20,441 nt of DNA from a virus. Made by a program: the position numbers and the translations under genes. Position 1 is the first letter of the stretch. Every line of letters begins with the position of its first letter. The notes under the pieces are model-generated. The model saw only the letters and a program-made list of their open reading frames with translations. It ran no database searches and was not told the DNA's origin. The stretch spans positions 1-20,441 of the IMG/VR virus record IMGVR_UViG_3300021963_000811, one strand, 5' to 3'. Below, piece after piece: positions 13,803 to 18,346 of the stretch.

Positions 13803-14138
13803 ATGTTCGAAGCAAGCACAACAAACCTGGTAACAGGATATTCAGGAACAACAATTAATGGAGGTACAGGACTAACCTTACAAGGAACTTCAACAATTAA
13901 TTATTCACATTCAAATTTAATATCAAACAATATGAGACCAACTCAAGCAAAAGTAGCAGTATTCACAATCACAAGAGATTCAGATACAAATGAAATCAAT
14001 TCAACAAAATTCGTAAAAGAATTATGGGTTGAGCAAAAAAATGGAACATCAATTGATTTGATTGTTGCAAAACAATTAGATAAAGATTTTGATCCAGAAA
14101 CAACTGTTATTAAAGTTCTTTCTACAGTAAGCTTCTAA
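13803..14138 (+). CDS. Hypothetical Thr/Asn/Ser-rich protein
   Basis: A 111-residue protein with no signal peptide or membrane segment. The first half is rich in T, G, N and S (TTINGGTGLTLQGTSTINYS), followed by beta-like strands AKVAVFTITRD and TSIDLIVAKQL. Composition suggests a virion or other beta-structured protein, but no family is recognised. It lies 4 nt after queC, and its stop shares one base with the next start. Confidence 0.6.
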   Translation: MFEASTTNLVTGYSGTTINGGTGLTLQGTSTINYSHSNLISNNMRPTQAKVAVFTITRDSDTNEINSTKFVKELWVEQKNGTSIDLIVAKQLDKDFDPETTVIKVLSTVSF

Positions 14139-14401
14139 TGGGATTTTACAGAAAGAAACCAGTTGTAATTGAAGCAGTTCAGTTAGAAGACTTAGATGCT
14201 TATACTTTAATGGCGATTCAACATCTTGTTGGGTTAGGTAGAGATATTTTTGAAGTCAAAGGAGATGGTTTGATAATTAAGACTCTTGAAGGTGATATGA
14301 GAGCCTCTATAGGTGATTGGATTATCAAAGGAGTACAAGGAGAATTTTATCCTTGCAAACCAGATATTTTTGAAAAAACTTACGAAAAGCTTGGAAATTA
14401 A
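14138..14401 (+). CDS. Small conserved phage-type protein (PCKPDIFEKTYE family)
   Basis: The 87-residue protein starts FYRKKPVVIEAVQL and ends GDWIIKGVQGEFYPCKPDIFEKTYEKL. This pair of segments, with LIIKTLEGDMRA between them, is typical of a small protein family widespread in phages and prophages of many hosts, usually annotated as a hypothetical phage protein. The predicted fold is a compact beta-rich domain. Function is unknown in the family as far as I know. The ATG shares its first base with the upstream stop (TAATG). Confidence 0.75.
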   Translation: MGFYRKKPVVIEAVQLEDLDAYTLMAIQHLVGLGRDIFEVKGDGLIIKTLEGDMRASIGDWIIKGVQGEFYPCKPDIFEKTYEKLGN

Positions 14402-14419
14402 AAAATCAATTCGTATATT
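14391..14419 (+). promoter_or_regulatory. Promoter TTGG-N19-TATATT before the 58-aa lipoprotein gene
   Basis: TTGG at 14391-14394 (inside the last codons of the upstream gene) and TATATT at 14414-14419, 19 nt apart, followed by the ATG at 14453. Confidence 0.6.
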
Positions 14420-14452
14420 TAAATATAAATTAATTAACAAATAAAAAGAAAC

Positions 14453-14629
14453 ATGAAAAAAGTATTTTTAGTATTAGCATTAGTAGCTGGTTTAACAGTT
14501 ACAAGTTGTAAACAAGTAGGAACAGCTGAAACATCAGCTACAGATTCAACAGCAGTAGCAGTTGATTCAGTATGTTGTGATTCAACATCAGTTGATACAG
14601 TAGCAGTAGATACTACAGCTACAAAGTAA
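14453..14629 (+). CDS. Small lipoprotein with acidic Thr/Ser/Ala/Val repeat tail
   Basis: A 58-residue lipoprotein: MKKVFLVLALVAGLTVTSC with lipobox cysteine C19, then a tail built of ATDSTAVAVDS and SVDTVAVDTT units with a CC pair in the middle. Very similar small lipoproteins (signal peptide plus DSTAV repeats) are common in Flavobacteria chromosomes, so this may have been acquired from a host. It would sit on the periplasmic or outer face of the envelope. It has its own promoter and is followed by a structured non-coding region. A role in altering the cell surface of the infected host is possible but unproven. Confidence 0.7.
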   Translation: MKKVFLVLALVAGLTVTSCKQVGTAETSATDSTAVAVDSVCCDSTSVDTVAVDTTATK

Positions 14630-14749
14630 TTACCAATGCTCACTGTTAATTGAGAGGTAGAGTGTATTAATTTCCGAACAAGGGTTAACAGTAGGAAGGC
14701 GCCACTCATTGCACTCAATCAGTAACCCCGAAAGACACAGGTTGGTAAT
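14629..14749 (+). ncRNA. Candidate structured RNA between lipoprotein gene and tRNA-like gene
   Basis: No reading frame is present, but nested pairings cover most of the segment: ATTACCAA (14629-14636) with TTGGTAAT (14742-14749), ATTGAG (14649-14654) with CTCAAT (14714-14719), and GAGTG (14660-14664) with CACTC (14703-14707). In addition GGGTTA (14682-14687) can pair with TAACCC (14723-14728), which would form a pseudoknot. GC content is higher than in neighbouring genes. It ends 5 nt before the tRNA-like gene. I recognise no known RNA class. Confidence 0.45.
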
Positions 14750-14754
14750 AAAAA

Positions 14755-14839
14755 GAATCGGTTGGTGTAATCAGCATAATGCTGGCAGAGGGTAACATCA
14801 CTTCTATGTGAGATGAGGGTTCGAATCCCTCACCGATTC
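14755..14839 (+). tRNA. tRNA-like gene, anticodon not assignable
   Basis: The acceptor GAATCGGT pairs with ACCGATTC over 8 bp, and the T-arm GAGGG-TTCGAAT-CCCTC is perfect. The last C is followed by CAA, as after the other tRNA genes here. The 52 nt between acceptor and T-arm do not fold into normal D and anticodon arms: CAGCA-TAA-TGCTG lies where the D-arm should be, and a second imperfect hairpin ends near TTCTAT. It may be a degenerate tRNA or a tRNA mimic. Confidence 0.5.
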
Positions 14840-14851
14840 CAAATTTTAAGA

Positions 14852-15208
14852 TTACCGTTCTTTAAATTTAAAAAATGTAATTATGGAACAAATTTTAGCA
14901 TTTGTTTTAGGTGTTAGTGCAGTTGCCTTTATATGGGTAGTTGTGGTAGCGTTTAAGACAGTAAAAAAAGTAAAACAGATTGAACAGATGATCACAGGTC
15001 ATCAGGAATGGATCTTAAGAAACGATGAATTAGTAAATCGTAGAATAGATCAAGAAATTGATCGAGTAAATCAAATCGCTAATGACTGTATTAGGCATAC
15101 AGATTCAAGAGTAGATAGATTAGAATCAAAAATCTTATCAGTTGATAAGGATGGTTGTAAACCAGCAAAAAAATTAATAAAAGGATAAATTAATCAAAAG
15201 AACGGTAA
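14852..15208. repeat. 12-bp inverted repeat flanking the gene at 14883
   Basis: TTACCGTTCTTT (14852-14863) and its exact reverse complement AAAGAACGGTAA (15197-15208) bracket the gene at 14883-15188. In the transcript the 5' and 3' untranslated regions could pair. Confidence 0.6.
14883..15188 (+). CDS. Hypothetical membrane-anchored coiled-coil protein
   Basis: A 101-residue protein with one N-terminal transmembrane segment (about residues 5-25, ILAFVLGVSAVAFIWVVVVA), a short basic linker (FKTVKKVKQ) and a charged helical domain with heptad-like spacing (about 35-88). The positive side after the membrane segment places the helix in the cytoplasm by the positive-inside rule. No family recognised. 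It is bracketed by a 12-bp inverted repeat. Possible roles include tethering or a membrane-associated regulator, but the sequence gives no specific clue. Confidence 0.7.
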   Translation: MEQILAFVLGVSAVAFIWVVVVAFKTVKKVKQIEQMITGHQEWILRNDELVNRRIDQEIDRVNQIANDCIRHTDSRVDRLESKILSVDKDGCKPAKKLIKG

Positions 15209-15269
15209 CTTAAAAAAAATAAATTGAGGTTTTTATCTCTTATATATATTTATAATCACAAAAAATAAA

Positions 15270-15413
15270 ATGACACAGATTCAAAACATACATCAACAAC
15301 TTAGCACAGCGACAAGAGCACTTAATACGTGGTCGGATTCGTTATGTGGGGATGTCATTTTAGGCTTTAGCGCATATAATAACGAACCAAAACAAGGTAA
15401 AACCGGGGTATGA
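15270..15413 (+). CDS. Possible 47-residue protein
   Basis: ATG at 15270 opens a 47-codon frame (MTQIQNIHQQLSTATRALNT...) ending in TGA, preceded by an AT-rich promoter-like stretch (TTGA at 15224, TATATATATTTATAATC near 15241-15257) and followed by a terminator at 15443. It is not in the usual start arrangement after another gene. Its TGA stop is unusual in this window, where recognised genes end in TAA or TAG. It may be a short cytoplasmic protein or a leader; coding status is uncertain. Confidence 0.4.
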   Translation: MTQIQNIHQQLSTATRALNTWSDSLCGDVILGFSAYNNEPKQGKTGV

Positions 15414-15442
15414 TATAGGTAAATAAACATATAACATAAATT

Positions 15443-15481
15443 AAGACTCGGATCAAATAAAAAGATTCGAGTCTTTTTTTT
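15443..15481 (+). terminator. Strong Rho-independent terminator before the tRNA array
   Basis: AAGACTCGGATC (15443-15454) pairs with GATTCGAGTCTT (15464-15475) over 12 positions with one G-T wobble and a 9-nt loop of A and T, followed by six T (15476-15481). Confidence 0.92.
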
Positions 15482-15490
15482 CACTTAGGT

Positions 15491-15519
15491 TTGGCTACTG
15501 GAAATAAGTTTCGTATATT
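15491..15519 (+). promoter_or_regulatory. Promoter TTGG-N19-TATATT for the first tRNA group
   Basis: TTGG at 15491-15494 and TATATT at 15514-15519, 19 nt apart, beginning 9 nt after the upstream terminator and 52 nt before the first tRNA gene. Confidence 0.7.
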
Positions 15520-15571
15520 ATAGCATAATAAAAAAATAAAGAGTTCATTGACATATTGGATAAGATTAAAT

Positions 15572-15655
15572 GGAAGGCATCCGGCTGGATCAGGAGCTAC
15601 TCTTGAAAAGTAGTAGCAGGTAATACTGTTGTGGGTTCGAGTCCCACGTCTTCCT
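15572..15655 (+). tRNA. tRNA-Ser(TGA)
   Basis: Acceptor GGAAGGC/GTCTTCC, anticodon arm CTACT-CTTGAAA-AGTAG, a long variable arm as expected for serine, and T-arm GTGGG-TTCGAGT-CCCAC. First tRNA of the array. CCA is not encoded. Confidence 0.93.
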
Positions 15656-15661
15656 CAATAT

Positions 15662-15733
15662 TGGCTTATAGTGTAACGGTTAGCACAAAACACTTTGACT
15701 GTTTTAGTCTAGGTTCGAATCCTGGTAAGCCAA
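15662..15733 (+). tRNA. tRNA-Gln(TTG)
   Basis: Acceptor TGGCTTA/TAAGCCA, anticodon arm AAACA-CTTTGAC-TGTTT, T-arm CTAGG-TTCGAAT-CCTGG, discriminator A followed by CAAA. Confidence 0.93.
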
Positions 15734-15742
15734 CAAATAATT

Positions 15743-15818
15743 CGGGTAGTAGAGGAGTCAGGTTTATCTCGCTGGCCTTGGACGCTAGAGCACGCAGGTT
15801 CGAATCCTGCTTACCCGA
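15743..15818 (+). tRNA. tRNA-Pro(TGG)
   Basis: Acceptor CGGGTAG/TTACCCG, anticodon arm CTGGC-CTTGGAC-GCTAG, T-arm GCAGG-TTCGAAT-CCTGC, discriminator A. Confidence 0.9.
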
Positions 15819-15824
15819 CGAATT

Positions 15825-15896
15825 GCCCCTATAACTTAACGGCTAAAGTACTATACTTTTAATATAGGAATCCAAGTTCGATTCTTGGTGGGGGTA
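15825..15896 (+). tRNA. tRNA-Lys(TTT)
   Basis: Acceptor GCCCCTA/TGGGGGT, anticodon arm CTATA-CTTTTAA-TATAG, T-arm CCAAG-TTCGATT-CTTGG. Confidence 0.93.
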
Positions 15897-15904
15897 CAAA
15901 AATT

Positions 15905-15975
15905 GCCTCGTTGGCGTAATGGAAGCGTATTTCTTTTACATGGAAATGGCAGTAGTTCGATTCTACTACGAGGTA
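15905..15975 (+). tRNA. tRNA-Val(TAC)
   Basis: Acceptor GCCTCGT/ACGAGGT, anticodon arm TTTCT-TTTACAT-GGAAA, T-arm GTAGTTCGATTCTAC. 71 nt, with a compact D-arm. Confidence 0.9.
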
Positions 15976-15983
15976 CAAAAATT

Positions 15984-16064
15984 GGGATGCTTCAGTCACT
16001 GGTGTGATAAGCGGTCTGTAAAATCGTTCTGTAAGAAGGTGTGGTTCGATTCCACAGTGTCCCA
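15984..16064 (+). tRNA. tRNA-Tyr(GTA)
   Basis: Acceptor GGGATGC/GTGTCCC, anticodon arm GCGGT-CTGTAAA-ATCGT, extended variable arm as in bacterial tyrosine tRNA, T-arm TGTGG-TTCGATT-CCACA. Confidence 0.92.
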
Positions 16065-16069
16065 CAATT

Positions 16070-16142
16070 GGACCTTTTGTATAGCTGGTGCGTACGCTAG
16101 TCTGAAGAACTAGAGGAACAGGTTCGATTCCTGTAGGGTCCA
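16070..16142 (+). tRNA. tRNA-Phe(GAA)
   Basis: Acceptor GGACCTT/AGGGTCC, anticodon arm CTAGT-CTGAAGA-ACTAG, T-arm ACAGG-TTCGATT-CCTGT. Confidence 0.93.
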
Positions 16143-16151
16143 CAATAAAAA

Positions 16152-16223
16152 GGGTTTGTCGTATAAAGGCTATTACGGAGAGCTGTTAACTCTTTTATGA
16201 AGGTTCGATTCCTTCCAGGCCCG
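16152..16223 (+). tRNA. tRNA-Asn(GTT)
   Basis: Acceptor GGGTTTG/CAGGCCC, anticodon arm GAGAG-CTGTTAA-CTCTT, T-arm GAAGG-TTCGATT-CCTTC, discriminator G. Confidence 0.92.
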
Positions 16224-16229
16224 CAAAAT

Positions 16230-16303
16230 AGGTAATTAGCTCAATTGGTTAGAGCACTCGCCTGATACGTGAGAGGTTATAGGTTCGATTCCTATATTAC
16301 CTA
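16230..16303 (+). tRNA. tRNA-Ile(GAT)
   Basis: Acceptor AGGTAAT/ATTACCT, standard D-arm TAGCTCAATTGGTTAGAGCA, anticodon arm CTCGC-CTGATAC-GTGAG, T-arm ATAGG-TTCGATT-CCTAT. Confidence 0.94.
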
Positions 16304-16308
16304 CAAAT

Positions 16309-16393
16309 GGAAAGTAAACTGACAAGGTGTTAGGATGCCCTGCTAAGGCAATCGCTCGATAAAACGGGTTCGTTTCGAGTACGATGCTTTCCT
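16309..16393 (+). tRNA. tRNA-Ser(GCT)
   Basis: Acceptor GGAAAGT/GCTTTCC, anticodon arm ATGCC-CTGCTAA-GGCAA (inner four pairs), long variable arm. The T-arm is weaker than in neighbours (TCGT-TTCGAGT-ACGA, four pairs). Confidence 0.88.
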
Positions 16394-16400
16394 CAAAAAA

Positions 16401-16491
16401 ACCTACTCCCCGCCCTCACAACGTATTTAAGGAATACAGGAGCAGAATGTACAATCGGGGCGACGTGGTGGGACACTTTAAAATCTTAGGT
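16401..16491 (+). ncRNA. Structured non-tRNA segment 1 of the array
   Basis: Begins after the same CAAAAAA spacer that precedes other elements. ACCTA (16401-16405) can pair with TAGGT (16487-16491). Inside, CCCCG (16408-16412) can pair with CGGGG (16456-16460), GTATT-TAAGG-AATAC forms a hairpin, and CAC/GTG plus CCC/GGG (16413-16419 with 16465-16472) would cross the CCCCG helix as a pseudoknot. GC-rich compared with coding DNA. No tRNA arms recognised. Confidence 0.4.
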
Positions 16492-16493
16492 AC

Positions 16494-16590
16494 AACGATA
16501 AGTTAATGGGTTCTTATCAAACGCCGACTTGATCAGGTGATCGAAAATATCTCATAAGTATTTTCAGAGTGGATCGTTACCACTAGTCGG
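16494..16590 (+). ncRNA. Structured non-tRNA segment 2, pseudoknot type
   Basis: AACGAT (16494-16499) pairs with ATCGTT (16573-16578) and CCGACT (16524-16529) pairs with AGTCGG (16585-16590), crossing as an H-type pseudoknot. A hairpin GAAAATA/TATTTTC (16543-16565) lies in the connecting loop. GATAAG/CTTATC (16497-16518) is a competing local hairpin. It ends 8 nt before tRNA-His. Confidence 0.4.
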
Positions 16591-16598
16591 TACTATAT

Positions 16599-16671
16599 GG
16601 TGGTTCTAGCTTAATTGGTAAAGCGCTTCACTGTGAATGAAGAGAACAGGGTTCGAAACCCGGTATCACCC
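16599..16671 (+). tRNA. tRNA-His(GTG)
   Basis: Anticodon arm CTTCA-CTGTGAA-TGAAG, acceptor GGTGGT/ATCACC plus one mismatch, discriminator C as expected for histidine. The usual extra 5' G (G-1) is T here, so it would not be encoded. T-arm CAGGG-TTCGAAA-CCCGG with one mismatch. Confidence 0.88.
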
Positions 16672-16674
16672 CAA

Positions 16675-16727
16675 CCCGTAGGAAGCCTATCATGACCTGA
16701 GTAGGATGGAAACTCGGATATCAGGTC
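16675..16727 (+). ncRNA. Structured segment between tRNA-His and tRNA-Leu
   Basis: A hairpin TAGG-AAG-CCTA (16679-16689) is followed by GACCTGA (16694-16700) pairing with TCAGGTC (16721-16727); inside, GAGT pairs with ACTC. The segment ends 5 nt before tRNA-Leu, the usual spacing in this array. Confidence 0.35.
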
Positions 16728-16732
16728 TTTAA

Positions 16733-16812
16733 ACCCCTGTGGTGAAAATGGTAAACACACCAGGCTTAAAACTTGGCGCTCAGGCTTGCTGGTTCGACTC
16801 CAGTCAGGGGTA
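16733..16812 (+). tRNA. tRNA-Leu(TAA)
   Basis: Acceptor ACCCCTG/CAGGGGT, anticodon arm CCAGG-CTTAAAA-CTTGG, T-arm GCTGG-TTCGACT-CCAGT. The variable arm is short for a leucine tRNA. Confidence 0.9.
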
Positions 16813-16819
16813 CAAAAAA

Positions 16820-16897
16820 ATCGCTGATGTCCTCTTTAATTGTTCGACATCGAAGATGTGTAATGATATCAACATCGTAGGTTAAGCGATATCCTAC
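16820..16897 (+). ncRNA. Pseudoknot RNA element A of a two-member family
   Basis: ATCGCT (16820-16825) pairs with AGCGAT (16885-16890). Hairpin GTAGG (16877-16881)/CCTAC (16893-16897) holds that strand in its loop, giving an H-type pseudoknot. Two more hairpins fill the first loop: GATGTC/GACATC and GATGT/ACATC. It begins 7 nt (CAAAAAA) after tRNA-Leu and ends 4 nt before tRNA-Arg. The 3' module GTAGGTTA-N6-nTCCTAC is shared with the element at 17059-17110. Confidence 0.55.
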
Positions 16898-16901
16898 AAC
16901 T

Positions 16902-16973
16902 GGTCTTATAGTTTAATTGGAAAAACTTATCGCTACGAACGATAGAACGTAGGTTCGACTCCTACTAAGACCT
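16902..16973 (+). tRNA. tRNA-Arg(ACG)
   Basis: Acceptor GGTCTTA/TAAGACC, anticodon arm TATCG-CTACGAA-CGATA, T-arm GTAGG-TTCGACT-CCTAC. The A34 is normally edited to inosine by host TadA. Confidence 0.93.
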
Positions 16974-16979
16974 CAAAAT

Positions 16980-17051
16980 GCTCTTATAGTTTAATCGGAA
17001 GAATAAAACGCTTCTAACGTTTTGGTCCTGGTTCGAGTCCAGGTAGGGGTA
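16980..17051 (+). tRNA. tRNA-Arg(TCT)
   Basis: Acceptor GCTCTTA/TAGGGGT with G-T pairs, anticodon arm AAACG-CTTCTAA-CGTTT, T-arm CCTGG-TTCGAGT-CCAGG. Confidence 0.93.
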
Positions 17052-17058
17052 CAAAAAA

Positions 17059-17110
17059 ACCTTTCAAAAAGCAAGTCTGATCAACTTCAGTAGGTTAAAA
17101 GGTGTCCTAC
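17059..17110 (+). ncRNA. Pseudoknot RNA element B of a two-member family
   Basis: ACCTTT (17059-17064) pairs with AAAGGT (17098-17103), which lies in the loop of GTAGG (17090-17094)/CCTAC (17106-17110). A short hairpin AAGT-CTGATCA-ACTT fills the first loop. It starts after the identical CAAAAAA spacer and ends 5 nt before tRNA-Trp. Compared with the element at 16820, the N6 pairing partners change together while the flanking GTAGGTTA and TCCTAC are unchanged. Confidence 0.55.
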
Positions 17111-17115
17111 AAAAT

Positions 17116-17186
17116 GCGTTCCGCAGACAAGGTGTCGGTCAGGTCTCCAAAACCTCGACGGCGGGGTTCGATTCCTCGGGTTCGTG
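17116..17186 (+). tRNA. tRNA-Trp(CCA), atypical
   Basis: Anticodon arm CAGGT-CTCCAAA-ACCTC (four inner pairs) and T-arm CGGGG-TTCGATT-CCTCG identify it. The acceptor GCGTTCC/GGTTCGT has two T-T mismatches in the middle and the D-arm has a 3-bp stem with a 5-nt loop. Function may be reduced or processing unusual. Confidence 0.8.
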
Positions 17187-17218
17187 CAAATATATTGTTT
17201 CATTAAAAATTAAAAATC

Positions 17219-17725
17219 ATGAGTAAGTATCAAAAAGCACTAGTAGTGGATGCAAGCTTTACAGCAAGATCAGTTATAAGTACCGAACGAGCGTTCGTGA
17301 TTTTTTATAAAGGTAATGCTGAAGTGATAGCAGAGCATCCAGAAACATTTAGTCTGATTAATCCAGAGTTAACTATTTACAAACCATCTATTATTAGAGT
17401 TGCTAAATATGTAAAACAGAATATTCAGAAAGTACCTCTAACAAGAGAGAACGTTTACAGAAGAGACAACTACGAATGTGTGTATTGCGGTTGTTCAAAT
17501 CAAAAAATATTAACATTGGATCATGTTGTTCCTCAATCAAAAGGAGGAAAAGATGCTTGGGACAATTTAGTAACAGCATGTAGACCATGTAACCATGCGA
17601 AAGCAGATTTAACATTAGAGGAATATGGTAAGGAAATTCCAGAACCAAAAAGACCTCACTATTTAATGTTAATGAGAAGTATGACTTACATACCAAAAGA
17701 ATGGGAAACATTTTTATTCTTCTAG
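17219..17725 (+). CDS. HNH endonuclease
   Basis: A 168-residue HNH nuclease lying inside the tRNA array. Zinc-type HNH core: C88-x-x-C91 (YECVYCGCSNQ), LDHVVPQSKGG with the catalytic histidine, WDNLVTACRPCN with the second cysteine pair, and a final lysine (HAKADLT). The N-terminal 70 residues (LVVDASFTARSVISTERAFV, FYKGNAEVI) match the leader region common to a widespread family of bacterial and phage HNH proteins. It may be a free-standing homing-type nuclease that spreads the surrounding tRNA genes, or have a role in DNA packaging; the location favours the former. No promoter was seen directly upstream, so it is probably transcribed with the first tRNA group. Stop TAG. Confidence 0.85.
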   Translation: MSKYQKALVVDASFTARSVISTERAFVIFYKGNAEVIAEHPETFSLINPELTIYKPSIIRVAKYVKQNIQKVPLTRENVYRRDNYECVYCGCSNQKILTLDHVVPQSKGGKDAWDNLVTACRPCNHAKADLTLEEYGKEIPEPKRPHYLMLMRSMTYIPKEWETFLFF

Positions 17726-17735
17726 TAAAATAAGT

Positions 17736-17764
17736 TTGGAAAACCAAAAATAATTTCTTATATT
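17736..17764 (+). promoter_or_regulatory. Promoter TTGG-N19-TATATT for the second tRNA group
   Basis: TTTGG ends at 17739 and TATATTTAG begins at 17759, with exactly 19 nt between TTGG and TATATT. It lies directly after the HNH stop and 17 nt before tRNA-Cys. Confidence 0.7.
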
Positions 17765-17781
17765 TAGGTATAAGAAAATTT

Positions 17782-17851
17782 GACCGAGTTGACCATGGAG
17801 GTCGGCAGGATTGCAAACTCTGCAGAGTAAGTTCGATTCTTACCTTGGTCT
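17782..17851 (+). tRNA. tRNA-Cys(GCA)
   Basis: Acceptor GACCGAG/CTTGGTC, anticodon loop TTGCAAA on stem CAGGA/CTCTG (one A-C mismatch), T-arm GTAAG-TTCGATT-CTTAC, discriminator T. Confidence 0.9.
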
Positions 17852-17857
17852 CATTAA

Positions 17858-17940
17858 GGTTCGACCCTCTACCAAATGTGTTACACCCACAGGTGGATTC
17901 ATGAGGGAGCTACCGATTGATAAGTGGTCGCACACGCGAC
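17858..17940 (+). ncRNA. Structured segment between tRNA-Cys and tRNA-Leu
   Basis: Contains hairpins GTCGC-ACAC-GCGAC (17927-17940) and CACC-CACA-GGTG (17884-17895), and CCTC (17866-17869) can pair with GAGG (17903-17906). It ends 4 nt before tRNA-Leu. Fold is less clear than for other segments. Confidence 0.3.
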
Positions 17941-17944
17941 AAAT

Positions 17945-18018
17945 GCCTGAGTGGTGGAATTGGAATACACGGCGGCCTTAGAACCCGTCTATTGAGAGTT
18001 CGAGTCTCTCCTTAGGTA
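17945..18018 (+). tRNA. tRNA-Leu(TAG)
   Basis: Acceptor GCCTGAG/CTTAGGT, anticodon loop CTTAGAA with stem GCGGC/CCCGT (one C-C mismatch), T-arm GAGAG-TTCGAGT-CTCTC. The variable region is short for leucine. Confidence 0.86.
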
Positions 18019-18023
18019 CAATA

Positions 18024-18101
18024 GATAGGTCTCAAAGTGATTGAGATATTGGTAGATTTAATTGCTCGGAAGAGCTAGACTAAGCATCTAGTCCGCCTAT
18101 C
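18024..18101 (+). ncRNA. Structured segment after tRNA-Leu(TAG)
   Basis: GATAGG (18024-18029) pairs with CCTATC (18096-18101), enclosing hairpins TCTCA/TGAGA, GCTC-GGAA-GAGC and CTAGA-CTAAGCA-TCTAG. The terminal helix is followed by G-CA, like the tRNA 3' ends here, but there is no T-arm. 78 nt, tRNA-sized. Confidence 0.42.
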
Positions 18102-18109
18102 GCATTAAA

Positions 18110-18177
18110 ATTAGAGTTAGCTTATAGTAAAGCAGCGGGGGCTAACCCGCAGAACGGATACGAAAACCGGCTCTAAT
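18110..18177 (+). ncRNA. Structured segment before tRNA-Thr, pseudoknot type
   Basis: ATTAGA (18110-18115) pairs with TCTAAT (18172-18177). Inside, GTTAGC (18116-18121)/GCTAAC (18141-18146) crosses GCGG (18135-18138)/CCGC (18147-18150). The closing helix gives it a tRNA-like outline, but D, anticodon and T-arm consensus are missing. It ends 5 nt before tRNA-Thr. Confidence 0.42.
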
Positions 18178-18182
18178 TATCT

Positions 18183-18256
18183 GCTTCTGACGCACAAATG
18201 GTGGTGCACTGGATTTGTAACCCAGAATAGAGTCGGTTCGATCCCGTCCAGAAGCT
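18183..18256 (+). tRNA. tRNA-Thr(TGT)
   Basis: Acceptor GCTTCTG/CAGAAGC, anticodon loop TTTGTAA on CTGGA/CCCAG, T-arm GTCGG-TTCGATC-CCGTC with one mismatch, discriminator T. Confidence 0.88.
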
Positions 18257-18260
18257 CAGC

Positions 18261-18310
18261 AGTCATTTGAACTAGCACTAGGACAATGACTACCAGCGGA
18301 GGAAGCTAGT
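18261..18310 (+). ncRNA. Structured segment after tRNA-Thr, H-type pseudoknot
   Basis: AGTCATT (18261-18267) pairs with AATGACT (18285-18291) and ACTAGC (18271-18276) with GCTAGT (18305-18310), crossing with loops of 3, 8 and 13 nt. This is a compact, geometrically plausible pseudoknot beginning 4 nt after the tRNA. Confidence 0.42.
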
Positions 18311-18346
18311 CTCACGGTTGGTCCTGTAGGTTGTGGTTACCCGTAA

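Noticed and set aside
14629-14841. tmRNA (ssrA) formed by the structured RNA plus the tRNA-like gene
   Set aside because: No tag-peptide frame, no AANDENYALAA-like codons and no tmRNA-type acceptor half upstream.
14755-14841. tRNA-Sec or second tRNA-His because of the 8-bp acceptor
   Set aside because: No TCA anticodon loop; GTG occurs only where it would overlap the T-stem, so neither identity can be supported.
15224-15250. Eighth promoter of the TTGG-N19-TATATT class before the 47-residue frame
   Set aside because: Upstream box is TTGA and the spacing to TATATT is 17, so it does not match the otherwise exact pattern; it may still be a weak promoter.
15631-16143. Open frames over the tRNA genes on both strands (15631-15834, 15859-16143, 15919-16113)
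   Set aside because: They run through perfect tRNA cloverleaves and have composition unlike the real genes; accidental frames in non-coding RNA DNA.
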